Shown in pieces: positions 25,958 through 34,251 of a stretch of 64,000 nucleotides of DNA. The position numbers were made by a program, and so were the translations under genes. Origin of the DNA: Streptomyces bathyalis (GTDB taxonomy: Bacteria > Actinomycetota > Actinomycetes > Streptomycetales > Streptomycetaceae); NCBI RefSeq assembly GCF_015910445.1, contig NZ_CP048882.1, positions 682,001 through 746,000 on the forward strand, written 5' to 3'. The notes below the pieces were generated by a model that saw nothing but the letters and a program-made list of their open reading frames with translations, was not told the DNA's origin and ran no database searches. The number at the start of each line of letters is the position of its first letter. The stretch's first letter is position 1.

Positions 25958-26641
25958 ATGTCACCCGTGCAGCGTCCAGCCGATGCCCGCAGGCGTCCGT
26001 CTTGGTGGGTCATGCTCTTCATGGCCCTGACCCTTCTCCTCCTGCTCCTTCTGCTCGCAGGGGTGCTCAACCTCCTGCCGAAGGCGACGAACCCGTTCGG
26101 GACGGAGACCAAGGACCGCACCGGGCCCGTGCTGCTCAAGTCGATCCAGGACATGAGCCGTTACGAGGCGGCGTCGGGCAGCTTCCAGGTCGTCGTCGAC
26201 CTGGACAAGGACGCGAAGTTCCTGCCGGACGCGGTGCGCGGCAACCGCACTCTCTTCGTCGGCAAGGGCGATGTGGGTGCCTTCGTGGACCTGGGCGACG
26301 TCGGCGAGGACCAGGTCGAGGTCAGCCGCGACCGTACGGAAGCCACCGTGAAGCTCCCCCACGCCCGCCTGGAGAAGCCCGCACTGGACGCGGATCGCTC
26401 GTACGCGGTGACGAAGGAGCGCGGTCTGCTCGACCGGCTCGGCGATGTGTTCTCCGACAATCCGAACGACGAGCGCGAGGTGCACAAGCTCGCCGAGGAC
26501 CACATCGGTGAGGCCGCGAAGGAGAGCGACCTCACCGACCGGGCCGAGAAGAACACCCGGAACATGCTGCGGGAGCTGCTTGTCTCGCTGGGCTACGAGA
26601 AGGTGTCGGTCCAGTTCACGGACGGCCGCGGGAAGCGCTGA
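25958..26641 (+). CDS. DUF4230 membrane-anchored protein
   Basis: This 227-residue protein starts at an ATG preceded by GAAGGGA. After a short basic N-terminus, one leucine-rich membrane helix (about residues 20-42, MALTLLLLLLLLAGVL) anchors a soluble domain. The segments GDVGAFVDLGDVGEDQ, TVKLPHARLEKPALD and a late EKNTRNMLRELL fit the DUF4230 family, whose function is unknown. An in-frame GTG seven codons earlier is the alternative start. Its last 26 bases overlap the convergent VanZ gene, so antisense interference between the two transcripts is possible. Confidence 0.75.
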   Translation: MSPVQRPADARRRPSWWVMLFMALTLLLLLLLLAGVLNLLPKATNPFGTETKDRTGPVLLKSIQDMSRYEAASGSFQVVVDLDKDAKFLPDAVRGNRTLFVGKGDVGAFVDLGDVGEDQVEVSRDRTEATVKLPHARLEKPALDADRSYAVTKERGLLDRLGDVFSDNPNDEREVHKLAEDHIGEAAKESDLTDRAEKNTRNMLRELLVSLGYEKVSVQFTDGRGKR

Positions 26642-27362
26642 GGGAGAAGCGGTGCCACCAGTGGGGCCGCCGCGGATGCACCGCGCGTCCGAGGCGGCGC
26701 CCGATGATCAGGTAACCGAGCACGGCACCGGTGCTGTTGAGGATGACGTCGTCGATGTCGAAGGCGCGGCCCTGGACGAGGGCTCCCTGCACCAGCTCCA
26801 CCGCCAGCATGACCACCGCCGTCGCCAGCATCACGCGCAGCAGTCCGCGCGTGCGGGGTACGAGTGCGGGAAGCAGCGCGCCGAAGGGCATGCCCAGCAC
26901 GATGTTTCCGCCGAGCTGCTTGATCGTGTCGCGCAGGGCGGGCTGCTGGAGATAGTTGCGTATCGAGTCGCCGGGTCGCAGGTTGCTGTGGGTGAGTGAC
27001 TCGGAGGCGGCGGAGGGTCCCAGCGTCAGCTTGGAGAGCACGACCGCGAAGCCGACCATCGCCACGAACGCCACCAGCAGGATCAGCACGCGCCAAACGG
27101 CCGGGAGCTGCTGCTGGGTGAGCACGGCCTCGCGGGCGGTCCGTTTGCGGGCCGCGGCCTTCTTCTTGGGGGTGCTCTTCGAGGTCTTCTTCTTCGGCCT
27201 CGCGGTGGTTGACCGTTTCGATGGGCTTTTTGCCGTTTTCTTCGCGGCGTTCTTCGTCCCTGTCGTCGTCTTCTTGGACGTCTTCTTCGCCGCTGCGCGC
27301 CCGCTGTTCCCGTTCGCGGCCGCCTTCGCCTTTCTCCTCATCTCAGTCAGAAAGTTCGCCAT
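26616..27362 (-). CDS. VanZ-family membrane protein with histone-like lysine-rich N-terminus
   Basis: This 248-residue protein has two unlike halves. Residues 1 to about 85 are almost entirely Lys, Ala, Thr, Ser and Arg (KKTSKKTTTG, AKSPSKRST, RPKKKTSKSTPKKKAAARKR), like the tails of bacterial histone H1-like proteins. Hydrophobic helices then start at VWRVLILLVAFVAMVGFAVV, and the VanZ signature follows: NIVLGMPFGALLP and FDIDDVILNSTGAVLGY. VanZ proteins are membrane proteins, one of which gives low teicoplanin resistance; most are uncharacterised. The tail faces the cytoplasm by the positive-inside rule and could bind nucleic acid or acidic lipids. The 3' end overlaps the convergent DUF4230 gene. 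Confidence 0.85.
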   Translation of the reverse strand: MANFLTEMRRKAKAAANGNSGRAAAKKTSKKTTTGTKNAAKKTAKSPSKRSTTARPKKKTSKSTPKKKAAARKRTAREAVLTQQQLPAVWRVLILLVAFVAMVGFAVVLSKLTLGPSAASESLTHSNLRPGDSIRNYLQQPALRDTIKQLGGNIVLGMPFGALLPALVPRTRGLLRVMLATAVVMLAVELVQGALVQGRAFDIDDVILNSTGAVLGYLIIGRRLGRAVHPRRPHWWHRFSLSASRGRP

Positions 27363-27463
27363 CTGCTTGCACCCCCGGAGGGCCTAGGTACTGTCTGGCC
27401 AGCAGTTACCCCCGGCAGGGCGATGCATGCGCGGCCGCGTCCGGGCCGGCGCGGCCCACGCGA

Positions 27464-28270
27464 TCAGGGCTTGCGCGCGACCCCTCCGTAGACGGGGAAC
27501 TCCGCGTCGGTGATGTCCGGCTGGGACTCGCCGTCGTCGGGCCGCCACCGGTGGGCCACCACGACGCCCGGGTCGACGAGTTCGAGCCCGTCGAAGAACC
27601 GGCTCACCTCCGAGCTGGAGCGGATCTGGCCCTCCGCGACGGACGACTGGTACGCCTCGGCCACCCGCGTGAGCAGATCCGGATCGAAGTCGGCGGTGGC
27701 GTGCGAGACGACCAGATAGCTGCCGGACGGAAGCGCGTCCATGAGCTTGCGGACGATGTCGTACGCGCCCCGCTCGTCGGTGATGAAATGCAGCAGTGCG
27801 ATCAGCGACAGCACGACGGGACGGCCGAGGTCGAGCGTCTCCCGCAGTTCGGGGGCCTCGAGGATGGTCTCGGGTTCGGTGAAGTCGGCGTGCACGTAGG
27901 CCGTGCGGCCCTCGGGGGTACCGCGCAGCAGCTTCTGTCCGTGCCGGAGCACGATCGGGTCGTTGTCGACGTAGACGACCCTGGTCTCGGGCGCGACCGC
28001 CTGGGCGACCTGGTGGAGATTGGGTTCGGTCGGTATTCCCGAGCCGATGTCCAGGAACTGACGTATCCCCGCCTCACGCGCGAGCCAGCGCGTTGCCCTG
28101 TGCATGAACTCGCGGTTGAGCCGGGCGCCGAGCAGCACGCCGGGCCACACCTGCACGACCCGGTCGCCGGCGGCCACGTCGGCCTCGTAGTGCGTCTTGC
28201 CGTTCAGCCAGTAATCGTAGACACGGGCCGGGTGGGGCCTGCTGGTGTCGATCTCGTCCTTCGCGGTCAC
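27464..28270 (-). CDS. SAM-dependent methyltransferase, DUF574 family
   Basis: This 268-residue protein is a DUF574 (SAM-dependent methyltransferase) member. The N-terminal HPARVYDYWLNGKTHYEAD box is diagnostic, followed by motif I FLDIGSGIPTEPNLHQVAQ and the acidic loop VVYVDNDPIVL. C-terminal FFDGLELVDPGVV and a final YGGVARKP are also family features. Streptomycetes have many copies, often near XRE/DUF397 pairs; the methyl acceptor is not established. The start is GTG at 28270. It stands alone here. Relatives at 60.8 and 63.6 kb share the same blocks. Confidence 0.9.
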   Translation of the reverse strand: MTAKDEIDTSRPHPARVYDYWLNGKTHYEADVAAGDRVVQVWPGVLLGARLNREFMHRATRWLAREAGIRQFLDIGSGIPTEPNLHQVAQAVAPETRVVYVDNDPIVLRHGQKLLRGTPEGRTAYVHADFTEPETILEAPELRETLDLGRPVVLSLIALLHFITDERGAYDIVRKLMDALPSGSYLVVSHATADFDPDLLTRVAEAYQSSVAEGQIRSSSEVSRFFDGLELVDPGVVVAHRWRPDDGESQPDITDAEFPVYGGVARKP

Positions 28271-28360
28271 TGCTCTCCCCTACGCGCGCGGTCGCCGGCG
28301 ACACACCCTCTCACCGATGGCTCTCCCCGACAGCTAGTGAACCGGCCGTAAGTCGAGCTC

Positions 28361-29539
28361 TCACGTCATCGCGTTCACACCGGTCAGGCTCCGGCCGATG
28401 ATCAGCTTCTGGACCTGGCTGGTGCCTTCGTAGAGCGTGAGCACTCGCGCGTCCCTCAGGTACTTGCCGACGGGGTACTCATCAATGAAGCCGTAACCGC
28501 CGAAGGTCTGCAGGCAATTGTTGCTGACCCGCACGGCGGCCTCGCTCGCGTGGTATTTGGCGATGGACGCGTCCGTCGCGTACTCCTTCGGCGAGACGCC
28601 CGCGTCGGCCATCCTCGCCACCTGATGCGTGAGCAGCCTGGCCGCCCGTATGTCCACCTCGGAGTCGGCCAGCAGCTCCTGGACCAGCTGGAACGAGGCC
28701 ACGGGCCTGCCGAACTGCTCGCGCTGCGTTGCGTATTCGACGGCGGCGTCGAGCGCGGCCTGGGCCAGGCCGACGGCGCCGGCCGCCACGGAGATGCGGC
28801 CGCGGGAGAGCGCGCCGAGCGCGATGCCGAGGCCGCGGTCCACCTCGCCGAGACGGGCGGAGTCCGGCACCCGTACGCCCTCGAAGGCGAGTTCGGCCGT
28901 GGCCTGGCCGCGCAGGCCGAGCTTGCCGTGGATCTCCGTGGCCGTCAGACCGGGGGTGCCGGTGGGCACCAGGAACGCGGTGATGCCGTTCTCGCTGGTG
29001 CGGGCGAAGGTCAGCGCGACGTCGGCGACGGTGCCGTTGGTGATGAACATCTTGCCGCCGTCGATGATCCAGTCGTCGCCGTCCCGCGTGGCCCGTGTGG
29101 TCAGCGAGCCGGCGTCGGAGCCGGTGCCCGGCTCGGTCAGCGCGAAGCAGCCGAGTGCGTCGCCGCTGACCAGCCGCGGTATCCACTCCTCGCGCTGCGC
29201 CTCGGTTCCGTGCGCGGCGATGGTCTTCGTCACCAGGCCGAGGGAGACCGAGACGATGCCGCGCACCGACGAATCGCCGCGCCCCAGTTCCTCGGTCACC
29301 AGGACGTAGGAGAGCAGGTCGGCCTCGACGCCGCCGTAGCGCTCGGGGACGGTCAGGCCGAGGAAGCCCAGTTCTCCCAGGCGCTTGGGGATGCCCGGGT
29401 CGACGCGTTCGGCGCGGTCCCATTCGCGGGCGTGCGGTGCTATCTCCCGGTCGACGAAGTCCGCGGCCATCGCGCGGATGTCGCGCTGCGTTTCGGTGAG
29501 GCCGAAGTCCCTGCTGATCACGAAGTCCCTGCTGGTCAT
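28361..29539 (-). CDS. Acyl-CoA dehydrogenase
   Basis: This 392-residue flavoenzyme introduces a trans-2,3 double bond into an acyl-CoA. The FAD-binding block is CFALTEPGTGSDAGSL, the second signature is QLVQELLADSEVDIRAARLL, and the catalytic Glu lies in LTLYEGTSQVQKLIIGRSL near the C-terminus. The ATG overlaps the stop of the 3-hydroxyacyl-CoA dehydrogenase as ATGA and also has AGGAG upstream. It is the last gene of the CoA operon. The neighbours suggest a dicarboxylyl-CoA such as adipyl-CoA, although glutaryl-CoA and short-chain acyl-CoAs cannot be excluded from motifs alone. Confidence 0.88.
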   Translation of the reverse strand: MTSRDFVISRDFGLTETQRDIRAMAADFVDREIAPHAREWDRAERVDPGIPKRLGELGFLGLTVPERYGGVEADLLSYVLVTEELGRGDSSVRGIVSVSLGLVTKTIAAHGTEAQREEWIPRLVSGDALGCFALTEPGTGSDAGSLTTRATRDGDDWIIDGGKMFITNGTVADVALTFARTSENGITAFLVPTGTPGLTATEIHGKLGLRGQATAELAFEGVRVPDSARLGEVDRGLGIALGALSRGRISVAAGAVGLAQAALDAAVEYATQREQFGRPVASFQLVQELLADSEVDIRAARLLTHQVARMADAGVSPKEYATDASIAKYHASEAAVRVSNNCLQTFGGYGFIDEYPVGKYLRDARVLTLYEGTSQVQKLIIGRSLTGVNAMT

Positions 29540-31089
29540 GGGGAATTCTCCTGGGTATGCCAATCGGTCGGGAGGTCCGGGGCCGTCAGCGGCAGGCCGA
29601 GCTGCGCGCGTTCCCTGACCCAGCGCGTCGGCCGGTACCGGGGGTCGCCCGTAGTGGCCAGAAGTGTGCGCTGCAGAGCGAACATCCGGGCGGCGCCGAC
29701 GCGTTCGCCCCACGCCAGCGGCCCGTGCGGGTAGCCGAGGCCCGTGGTGACCGCCAGATCGATGTCCGCGGGCGACGCGATATGACGTTCCGCGATGGAG
29801 GCCGCCACCGAGACGATTGAAGCCAGCAGGCGCTGCGCCACGGAGCCCGCCGTGTCCCGGACGACCGTGACCTGCGCCCCGGCGGCGGTGAGCACCGCGA
29901 CCGCGTCACGAACCGCTTCGGGCCCGGTGGCCGGTGTCACCGCGAGCACGCGGCGTCCGGCCTCCATCGAGAGCGGGTCGATGCCGAGGGTGCGGGCCGC
30001 GGGCAGGCCGTGTTCGGCCACCGCCTCGGCGACCGTGCCGCCCCACGTGGGCACGAGCAGGAGCGGCTCGGCACCGGAAGAGCCGGCCGCTCCCCCCGGT
30101 CCGGAGGAGCCGCCGGTCAGGCCCCGTACGGCGTCGGCGTCCGGTCCCCCGCCGACGACCTCCACGGCGCGCGAGGCGTCACCGCCCGCGGGGGGCGCGG
30201 TGGGTGCGGCGGCATCGCCGGGGGCGTCGGGACCGTAGGGGTAGAAGCCGCGCCCGGTCTTGCGTCCGTGCAGCCCGGCGGTGACCCGGTTCGCGGTGAG
30301 GTACGAGGGCCGCAGCCGGTCGGAGTGGCGGAATCCGCGCCAGATGGTGTCGATGACGGAGGCGGTGACGTCGAGGCCGGTGAGGTCCATGAGTTCGAAC
30401 GGGCCCATGCGCAGGCCCAGGACGTCGCGGGCGATCGCGTCGAGGTCCGCGGGCGGGGCGACGGACTCCTCCAGCAGCGCCAGCGCCTCGGTGACCAGCC
30501 CGCGCCCCGCGTGGTTGACGAGGAAGCCCGGGGTGTCCGCCACGGTCACCGCCCGGTGTCCGCAGCCCTCCACGAACGCGGCCAGGAACCCGGGGATGTC
30601 CTCCCGGGTGGCGGCGCCCGGCACGACCTCCGCGATCTTCATCAGCGGTACGGGGTTGAAGAAGTGCAGCCCGCCGAGCCGGGCGGGGTCGGCGAGCCGT
30701 GCGCCGATCTCGGTGACGGACAGCGAGGAGGTGTTGGTCGCGAAGACGGTGGTCTCCGGCAGCACTTTCGCGAGCTCCGTGAAGACGGCGGCCTTCGTCT
30801 CCAGGTCCTCCCGTACGGCCTCGACGACGAGAGCGGGCGCGGAGTCCTCGCCCTCCGGCGCCGCGAAGGGCGAGGCGAGCGGCACCAGGCGCTCCCGGGC
30901 GGCATCCGCGTCGCCCTGGCTCATCCGGCCCTTCTGCACGGCGCGCTCCAGCATGCCGGCCACGAACTGGACTGCTTCGGTGACCGACTCCTCGCGCGCG
31001 TCGGCGAGTTCGACGGTGTGCCCCGCGGTGGCGGCCCACTGTGCGATGCCGCGGCCCATGACGCCCGTACCGACGATTCTGATGCGCAT
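29536..31089 (-). CDS. 3-hydroxyacyl-CoA dehydrogenase, PaaH-like
   Basis: This 517-residue enzyme oxidises 3-hydroxyacyl-CoA with NAD. Domain 1 (residues 1 to about 285) has the Rossmann motif GTGVMGRG, TNTSSLSVTEI and the catalytic HFFNPVPLMKIAEVV, ending in GRKTGRGFYPYG. A loose Ala/Pro/Gly linker of about 70 residues precedes a second C-terminal domain (IASPADIDLAVTTGLGYPHGPLAWGERVG). This double layout and the C-terminal sequence match PaaH, the 3-hydroxyadipyl-CoA dehydrogenase of phenylacetate catabolism. The ATG at 31089 follows GGAGAAGG and lies 92 bases after the CoA-transferase beta gene. Confidence 0.87.
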   Translation of the reverse strand: MRIRIVGTGVMGRGIAQWAATAGHTVELADAREESVTEAVQFVAGMLERAVQKGRMSQGDADAARERLVPLASPFAAPEGEDSAPALVVEAVREDLETKAAVFTELAKVLPETTVFATNTSSLSVTEIGARLADPARLGGLHFFNPVPLMKIAEVVPGAATREDIPGFLAAFVEGCGHRAVTVADTPGFLVNHAGRGLVTEALALLEESVAPPADLDAIARDVLGLRMGPFELMDLTGLDVTASVIDTIWRGFRHSDRLRPSYLTANRVTAGLHGRKTGRGFYPYGPDAPGDAAAPTAPPAGGDASRAVEVVGGGPDADAVRGLTGGSSGPGGAAGSSGAEPLLLVPTWGGTVAEAVAEHGLPAARTLGIDPLSMEAGRRVLAVTPATGPEAVRDAVAVLTAAGAQVTVVRDTAGSVAQRLLASIVSVAASIAERHIASPADIDLAVTTGLGYPHGPLAWGERVGAARMFALQRTLLATTGDPRYRPTRWVRERAQLGLPLTAPDLPTDWHTQENSP

Positions 31090-31181
31090 GCCTTCTCCGT
31101 CTCCGCTCCCCCGGACGCGCCGCCGCACCGGCCCGTCCCGGCCGGACGCCGCTCGTCCCTTTGTCGTCCCTGGTCGTCCCG

Positions 31182-31949
31182 TCAGCGCAGATAGACGCGC
31201 TCGGGGTCCACATCCTCGCGCAGCAGGGCCAGTTCGTCCGCCGAGGGCGGCTCGATGACGCTGAGGTCGCCGGCGACCTGAAGGTCCCAGCCGGTGTTCG
31301 CCTTCACGTCCTCGGCCGTCACGCCGGGGTGCAGGGCGGCCAGTTTCAGCTCCTCACCGACGCCTTCGCGGGCGAGGATGCCCAACTCCGTGATGACGCG
31401 GGTGACTCCGGCTCCCAGCGGGCGGATGCCGTCGGCGAGGGCACGGTCCGGGCCCGGCGAGGTGCAGAAGTCGAGCTCTTCCGTGAAGGAGCGCTGGTCG
31501 TGGCGGCGCATGACGACGAACACCTCACGGGAGCTGGCCATGACCTCGTTCGCGCCGCCCGATCCGGGCAGCCGGGCCTTGGGGTGGTGCCAGTCGCCGA
31601 TGACGGACGAGTTGAGGTTGCCCCACTTGTCGATCTGGGCCGCGCCGAGGAAGCCGACATCGATGTGGCCGCCCTGGAGGACGGACCCGAAGAGCGTGGG
31701 CATCGGAATCACCGCTTCGGCCCCGGTGATGAGCACGGCGTCGGCGATGGTCTCGGGCAGGTGCGAGGGATGCGCGCCGCACACCCCGGACTCGTAGACG
31801 ATCTCCAGCTTGGGCGCGACGGTGAGGTGTGCGAGCGAGGCGGCCAGAGTGGGCAGCCCGATTCCGGCGAACACCGTGCGCCTGGCCGCGAGTTCACGGG
31901 AGGCGACGACGGACAGCAGCTCGGAGGAGGTCACGGTGTCGGTGGTCAT
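31182..31949 (-). CDS. catJ: 3-oxoadipate CoA-transferase beta subunit, CatJ type
   Basis: This 255-residue subunit belongs to the glutaconate-type CoA-transferases. The catalytic Glu lies in VYESGVCGAHP near residue 53, followed by LQGGHIDVGFLGAAQIDKWGN and the ARLPGSGGANE loop. The pattern LHPGVTAEDVKANTGWDLQ closes the fold as in CatJ. It pairs with the upstream CatI-like gene, 118 bases away, to transfer CoA from succinyl-CoA to a dicarboxylate such as 3-oxoadipate. The cholesterol-ring enzyme IpdAB has the same fold and is the main alternative, but it normally lies with other ring-degradation genes. Confidence 0.85.
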   Translation of the reverse strand: MTTDTVTSSELLSVVASRELAARRTVFAGIGLPTLAASLAHLTVAPKLEIVYESGVCGAHPSHLPETIADAVLITGAEAVIPMPTLFGSVLQGGHIDVGFLGAAQIDKWGNLNSSVIGDWHHPKARLPGSGGANEVMASSREVFVVMRRHDQRSFTEELDFCTSPGPDRALADGIRPLGAGVTRVITELGILAREGVGEELKLAALHPGVTAEDVKANTGWDLQVAGDLSVIEPPSADELALLREDVDPERVYLR

Positions 31950-32067
31950 CTGCGGCTCAACTTCCGTGTGCGGAGGTGCGGGATACGGATTCGGGAGTGC
32001 GGCGGCATCGGGTACGTGACGTTCAAGGCCGCGGCCCGTTGCGGGACGGGGCGGTGGCCGGGCCGGG

Positions 32068-33015
32068 TCAGAGCCTGCGGCCGTAGTTGACCGGCAGGCT
32101 CATCGCCTCTCCGACGGCGAGCCCTTCCCAGAACTCCTCGCCGAGTTTGGCGACGTACTCGGCGTGGTCGGCGGTCCCGTGGACCCACTCCTCCAGCCAG
32201 GCGGTCAGCCGCTCCTTGTCCTTGCTGATCGCCGACCAGGAGCGGTAGAAGGCGTTGTCGCGGTCGTAGTAGCCCTGGGCGAACGAAGGGTGTGCACCGC
32301 GGGGGCAGACGACGACGGCGTCCACGGCGTGCGCCGGGATGACGGTGCGGTTCGGGTCGGAGCGTACGACCTCGTCCTCGACGACCTCCTCCACGACGAC
32401 GACGGCCTTGCTCGCCGCGTACACGGCCTCGGCCTGGACGCCGGTCAGGCCCCAGATCTGGGTGTTCCCGGAGCGGTCGGCGCGCTGCGCGTGCACGATC
32501 GTCACGTCCGGGTTGACGGGCGGCACGACGTAGATCTGCTCGGTCCCGCCGTCCGGGCCCGGGTAGGGCGAAGTGACCTTGCGCAGCGCCGGGTTGACGC
32601 CCGGCAGGTCACTGCCGCCGTAGCTGCGCAACGGGTAGAAGGGCAGCCGCTGCGCTCCCGCGATGTAGCGGCAGATCATCCCGTAGTGGCTGTACTCCTC
32701 GAAGGCGAGCGGCTCGGGGTCGTCGTTCTCCACGCGGCGGCGCAGCTCCCCGAGGGAGCCCGCGGAGGAGTTGCCGACGAAGGAGGAGACCAGCCGCGAC
32801 ACGCAGCCCGACGCGAGCATCTGGTCGACGACGATGTCGGCGGTCATGCGGATCACGGTCAGATCGCGGCGGCCCTGGCGGATAATCTCGTGGCCTGCCG
32901 CGGTCGGTATGAGGTGCGTGAAGCCTTCGAGGGCGACGGTGTCGCCGTCCCTGACATAGGTGGCGACGGCCTCCCGCATCGTCATCGTCTTGTCCACGGC
33001 GGTCTCCACGGCCAT
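32068..33015 (-). CDS. catI: 3-oxoadipate CoA-transferase alpha subunit, CatI type
   Basis: This 315-residue alpha subunit is strongly similar to CatI: DGDTVALEGFTHLIPTAAGH near residue 25 is nearly the same in both, followed by YGGSDLPGVNPALRKVTSP, VTIVHAQRADRSGN and PRGAHPSFAQGYYDRDN. It forms the active CoA-transferase with the next gene. The role is activation of a dicarboxylate by succinyl-CoA in the cytoplasm. It is the first gene of the minus-strand operon, divergent from the LysR gene, and the LysR-type palindrome lies about 85 bases upstream of its start. Confidence 0.88.
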   Translation of the reverse strand: MAVETAVDKTMTMREAVATYVRDGDTVALEGFTHLIPTAAGHEIIRQGRRDLTVIRMTADIVVDQMLASGCVSRLVSSFVGNSSAGSLGELRRRVENDDPEPLAFEEYSHYGMICRYIAGAQRLPFYPLRSYGGSDLPGVNPALRKVTSPYPGPDGGTEQIYVVPPVNPDVTIVHAQRADRSGNTQIWGLTGVQAEAVYAASKAVVVVEEVVEDEVVRSDPNRTVIPAHAVDAVVVCPRGAHPSFAQGYYDRDNAFYRSWSAISKDKERLTAWLEEWVHGTADHAEYVAKLGEEFWEGLAVGEAMSLPVNYGRRL

Positions 33016-33098
33016 CTCCAGATCTCCTCGGTGCGGCTCGATGCGCCTCGGCGCCGCTCGTCACGGCACGCCCAGCACTACGCTCCCACCCTCCATTG

Positions 33099-33115
33099 AT
33101 TGGCGTCCAATACCG
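33099..33115. promoter_or_regulatory. LysR operator in the catI/lysR divergent promoter
   Basis: ATTGGCGTCCAAT is a perfect 13-base inverted repeat of the T-N11-A kind used by LysR regulators. Read on the minus strand it extends to ATTCGGTATTGGACG. The 14 bases ATTCGGTATTGGAC recur exactly ahead of the transporter gene at 35513. Confidence 0.75.
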
Positions 33116-33171
33116 AATTAAGGTCAGTTTGAGACGTGAAACTGATAACTGACCGCCGGGAGCGTGCCGAC

Positions 33172-34131
33172 GTGGAACTGCGCTACCTCTCCTCCTTCGT
33201 CGCCGTCGCCGAGGAGCTGCACTTCGGACGTGCCGCCAGGCGGCTCCAGATGGCACAGCCGCCCCTGAGCCAGCAGATCCGGCAGCTGGAGAAGGAGCTG
33301 GGAGTGCAGCTCTTCGAACGCAGCACGCGTTCGGTGCGGCTGACGAGCGCCGGCGAGGCGTTCCTCAAGCCCGTCCGCACGGTCCTGGAGGACATCGACA
33401 TCGCGACGCGGGTGGCCAAGGCCGCCGGACGCGGCGAGTACGGGCGCGTCCGCGTCGGTTTCGCAGGAGCCTCCAGCCACACGACACTGCCCCGCCTCAC
33501 CCGGGCGGTACGGGCGGCACACCCCGGCATCGAGCTGGTCATGCTGGGCCAGACATATGCGAACAGGGCTGCGGCACGGGTCGCCGACGGCACGCTCGAC
33601 CTGGGCTTCGTACGGCTCCCGTTGAACCGGCCGGGAGTCGAGCACCGGGTGATCGCCGAGGAGGAGCTGGTGTGCGCGCTGCCCTCGGACCACCCTCTCG
33701 CCCGCCACGAGCGCATCTCCGTCGGCGATCTGGCGGAGGAGCCGTTCGTCAGCTTTCCGGCCCGCACCGGATCCAGCCTGCGCGACGTCACGCTGGAGAC
33801 GTGCGAGCACAACGGCTTCCACCCGCGGATCGTGCAGGAGGCCCCGGACTCGTACACGATCCTCGCGCTGGTGGCGATGGGGGTGGGGGTCACGCTCACG
33901 CTCACCTCCTGCACGCACATCCAGCAGACCGGTCTCGTCTACCGTCCGCTGGCCGGCCCGCCCGTGGTGCTCCAGGCGGCGCTGGCATGGCGCACGGACA
34001 ATCCGTCGGCGGCGCTGCGCAGCGTCCTGGACGTCGCCGCGGACGCGCTGCCGCCGCCAGGCTCCGCGACCGCCGCAGGTTCCAGGTCCGACTCCAGGTC
34101 CGGCCAGGGCGGCGGCTCGGGAAGTGATTGA
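33172..34131 (+). CDS. LysR-family activator of the CoA module
   Basis: This 319-residue regulator has the N-terminal winged helix-turn-helix LRYLSSFVAVAEELHFGRAA (key EELHFGRAARRL) and QPPLSQQIRQLEKELG, then a periplasmic-binding-like effector domain from VRVGFAGASSHTTLP. It belongs to the CatR/PcaQ/BenM-like group by overall pattern. The GTG at 33172 gives the usual family N-terminus VELRYL with GGGAG nine bases upstream; an earlier in-frame GTG at 33136 has a poor ribosome site. The C-terminus is a Ser/Gly/Arg tail. It is divergent from catI, the classic layout for a LysR protein and its target, with a dicarboxylate or its CoA ester as likely inducer. Confidence 0.88.
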   Translation: MELRYLSSFVAVAEELHFGRAARRLQMAQPPLSQQIRQLEKELGVQLFERSTRSVRLTSAGEAFLKPVRTVLEDIDIATRVAKAAGRGEYGRVRVGFAGASSHTTLPRLTRAVRAAHPGIELVMLGQTYANRAAARVADGTLDLGFVRLPLNRPGVEHRVIAEEELVCALPSDHPLARHERISVGDLAEEPFVSFPARTGSSLRDVTLETCEHNGFHPRIVQEAPDSYTILALVAMGVGVTLTLTSCTHIQQTGLVYRPLAGPPVVLQAALAWRTDNPSAALRSVLDVAADALPPPGSATAAGSRSDSRSGQGGGSGSD

Positions 34132-34160
34132 GTACGCCCGCGTATCAGTGCGAGGCGAAT

Positions 34161-34175
34161 CGGATATTGGACCGG
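34161..34175. promoter_or_regulatory. LysR-type motif ahead of the thiolase gene
   Basis: CGGATATTGGACCGG, 77 bases upstream of the thiolase ATG, is a variant of the CGGTATTGGAC core found at 33.1 and 35.5 kb. It suggests that the thiolase gene has its own LysR-controlled promoter and is not only read through from the LysR gene. Confidence 0.62.
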
Positions 34176-34251
34176 AAAAGTGTGCGGTGGAAGGGTCGTA
34201 GCCAAGCGCCGTCCCCCGCCAGCGACCGCAACCAGCCAGGAAGGCCCCTCC

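Noticed and set aside
31182..33015. The CoA-transferase pair as the cholesterol-ring enzyme IpdAB.
   Set aside because: The alpha subunit matches CatI closely in the first 60 residues, and the neighbours are a PaaH-like dehydrogenase and an MHS carrier with no steroid genes nearby. Kept only as an alternative.
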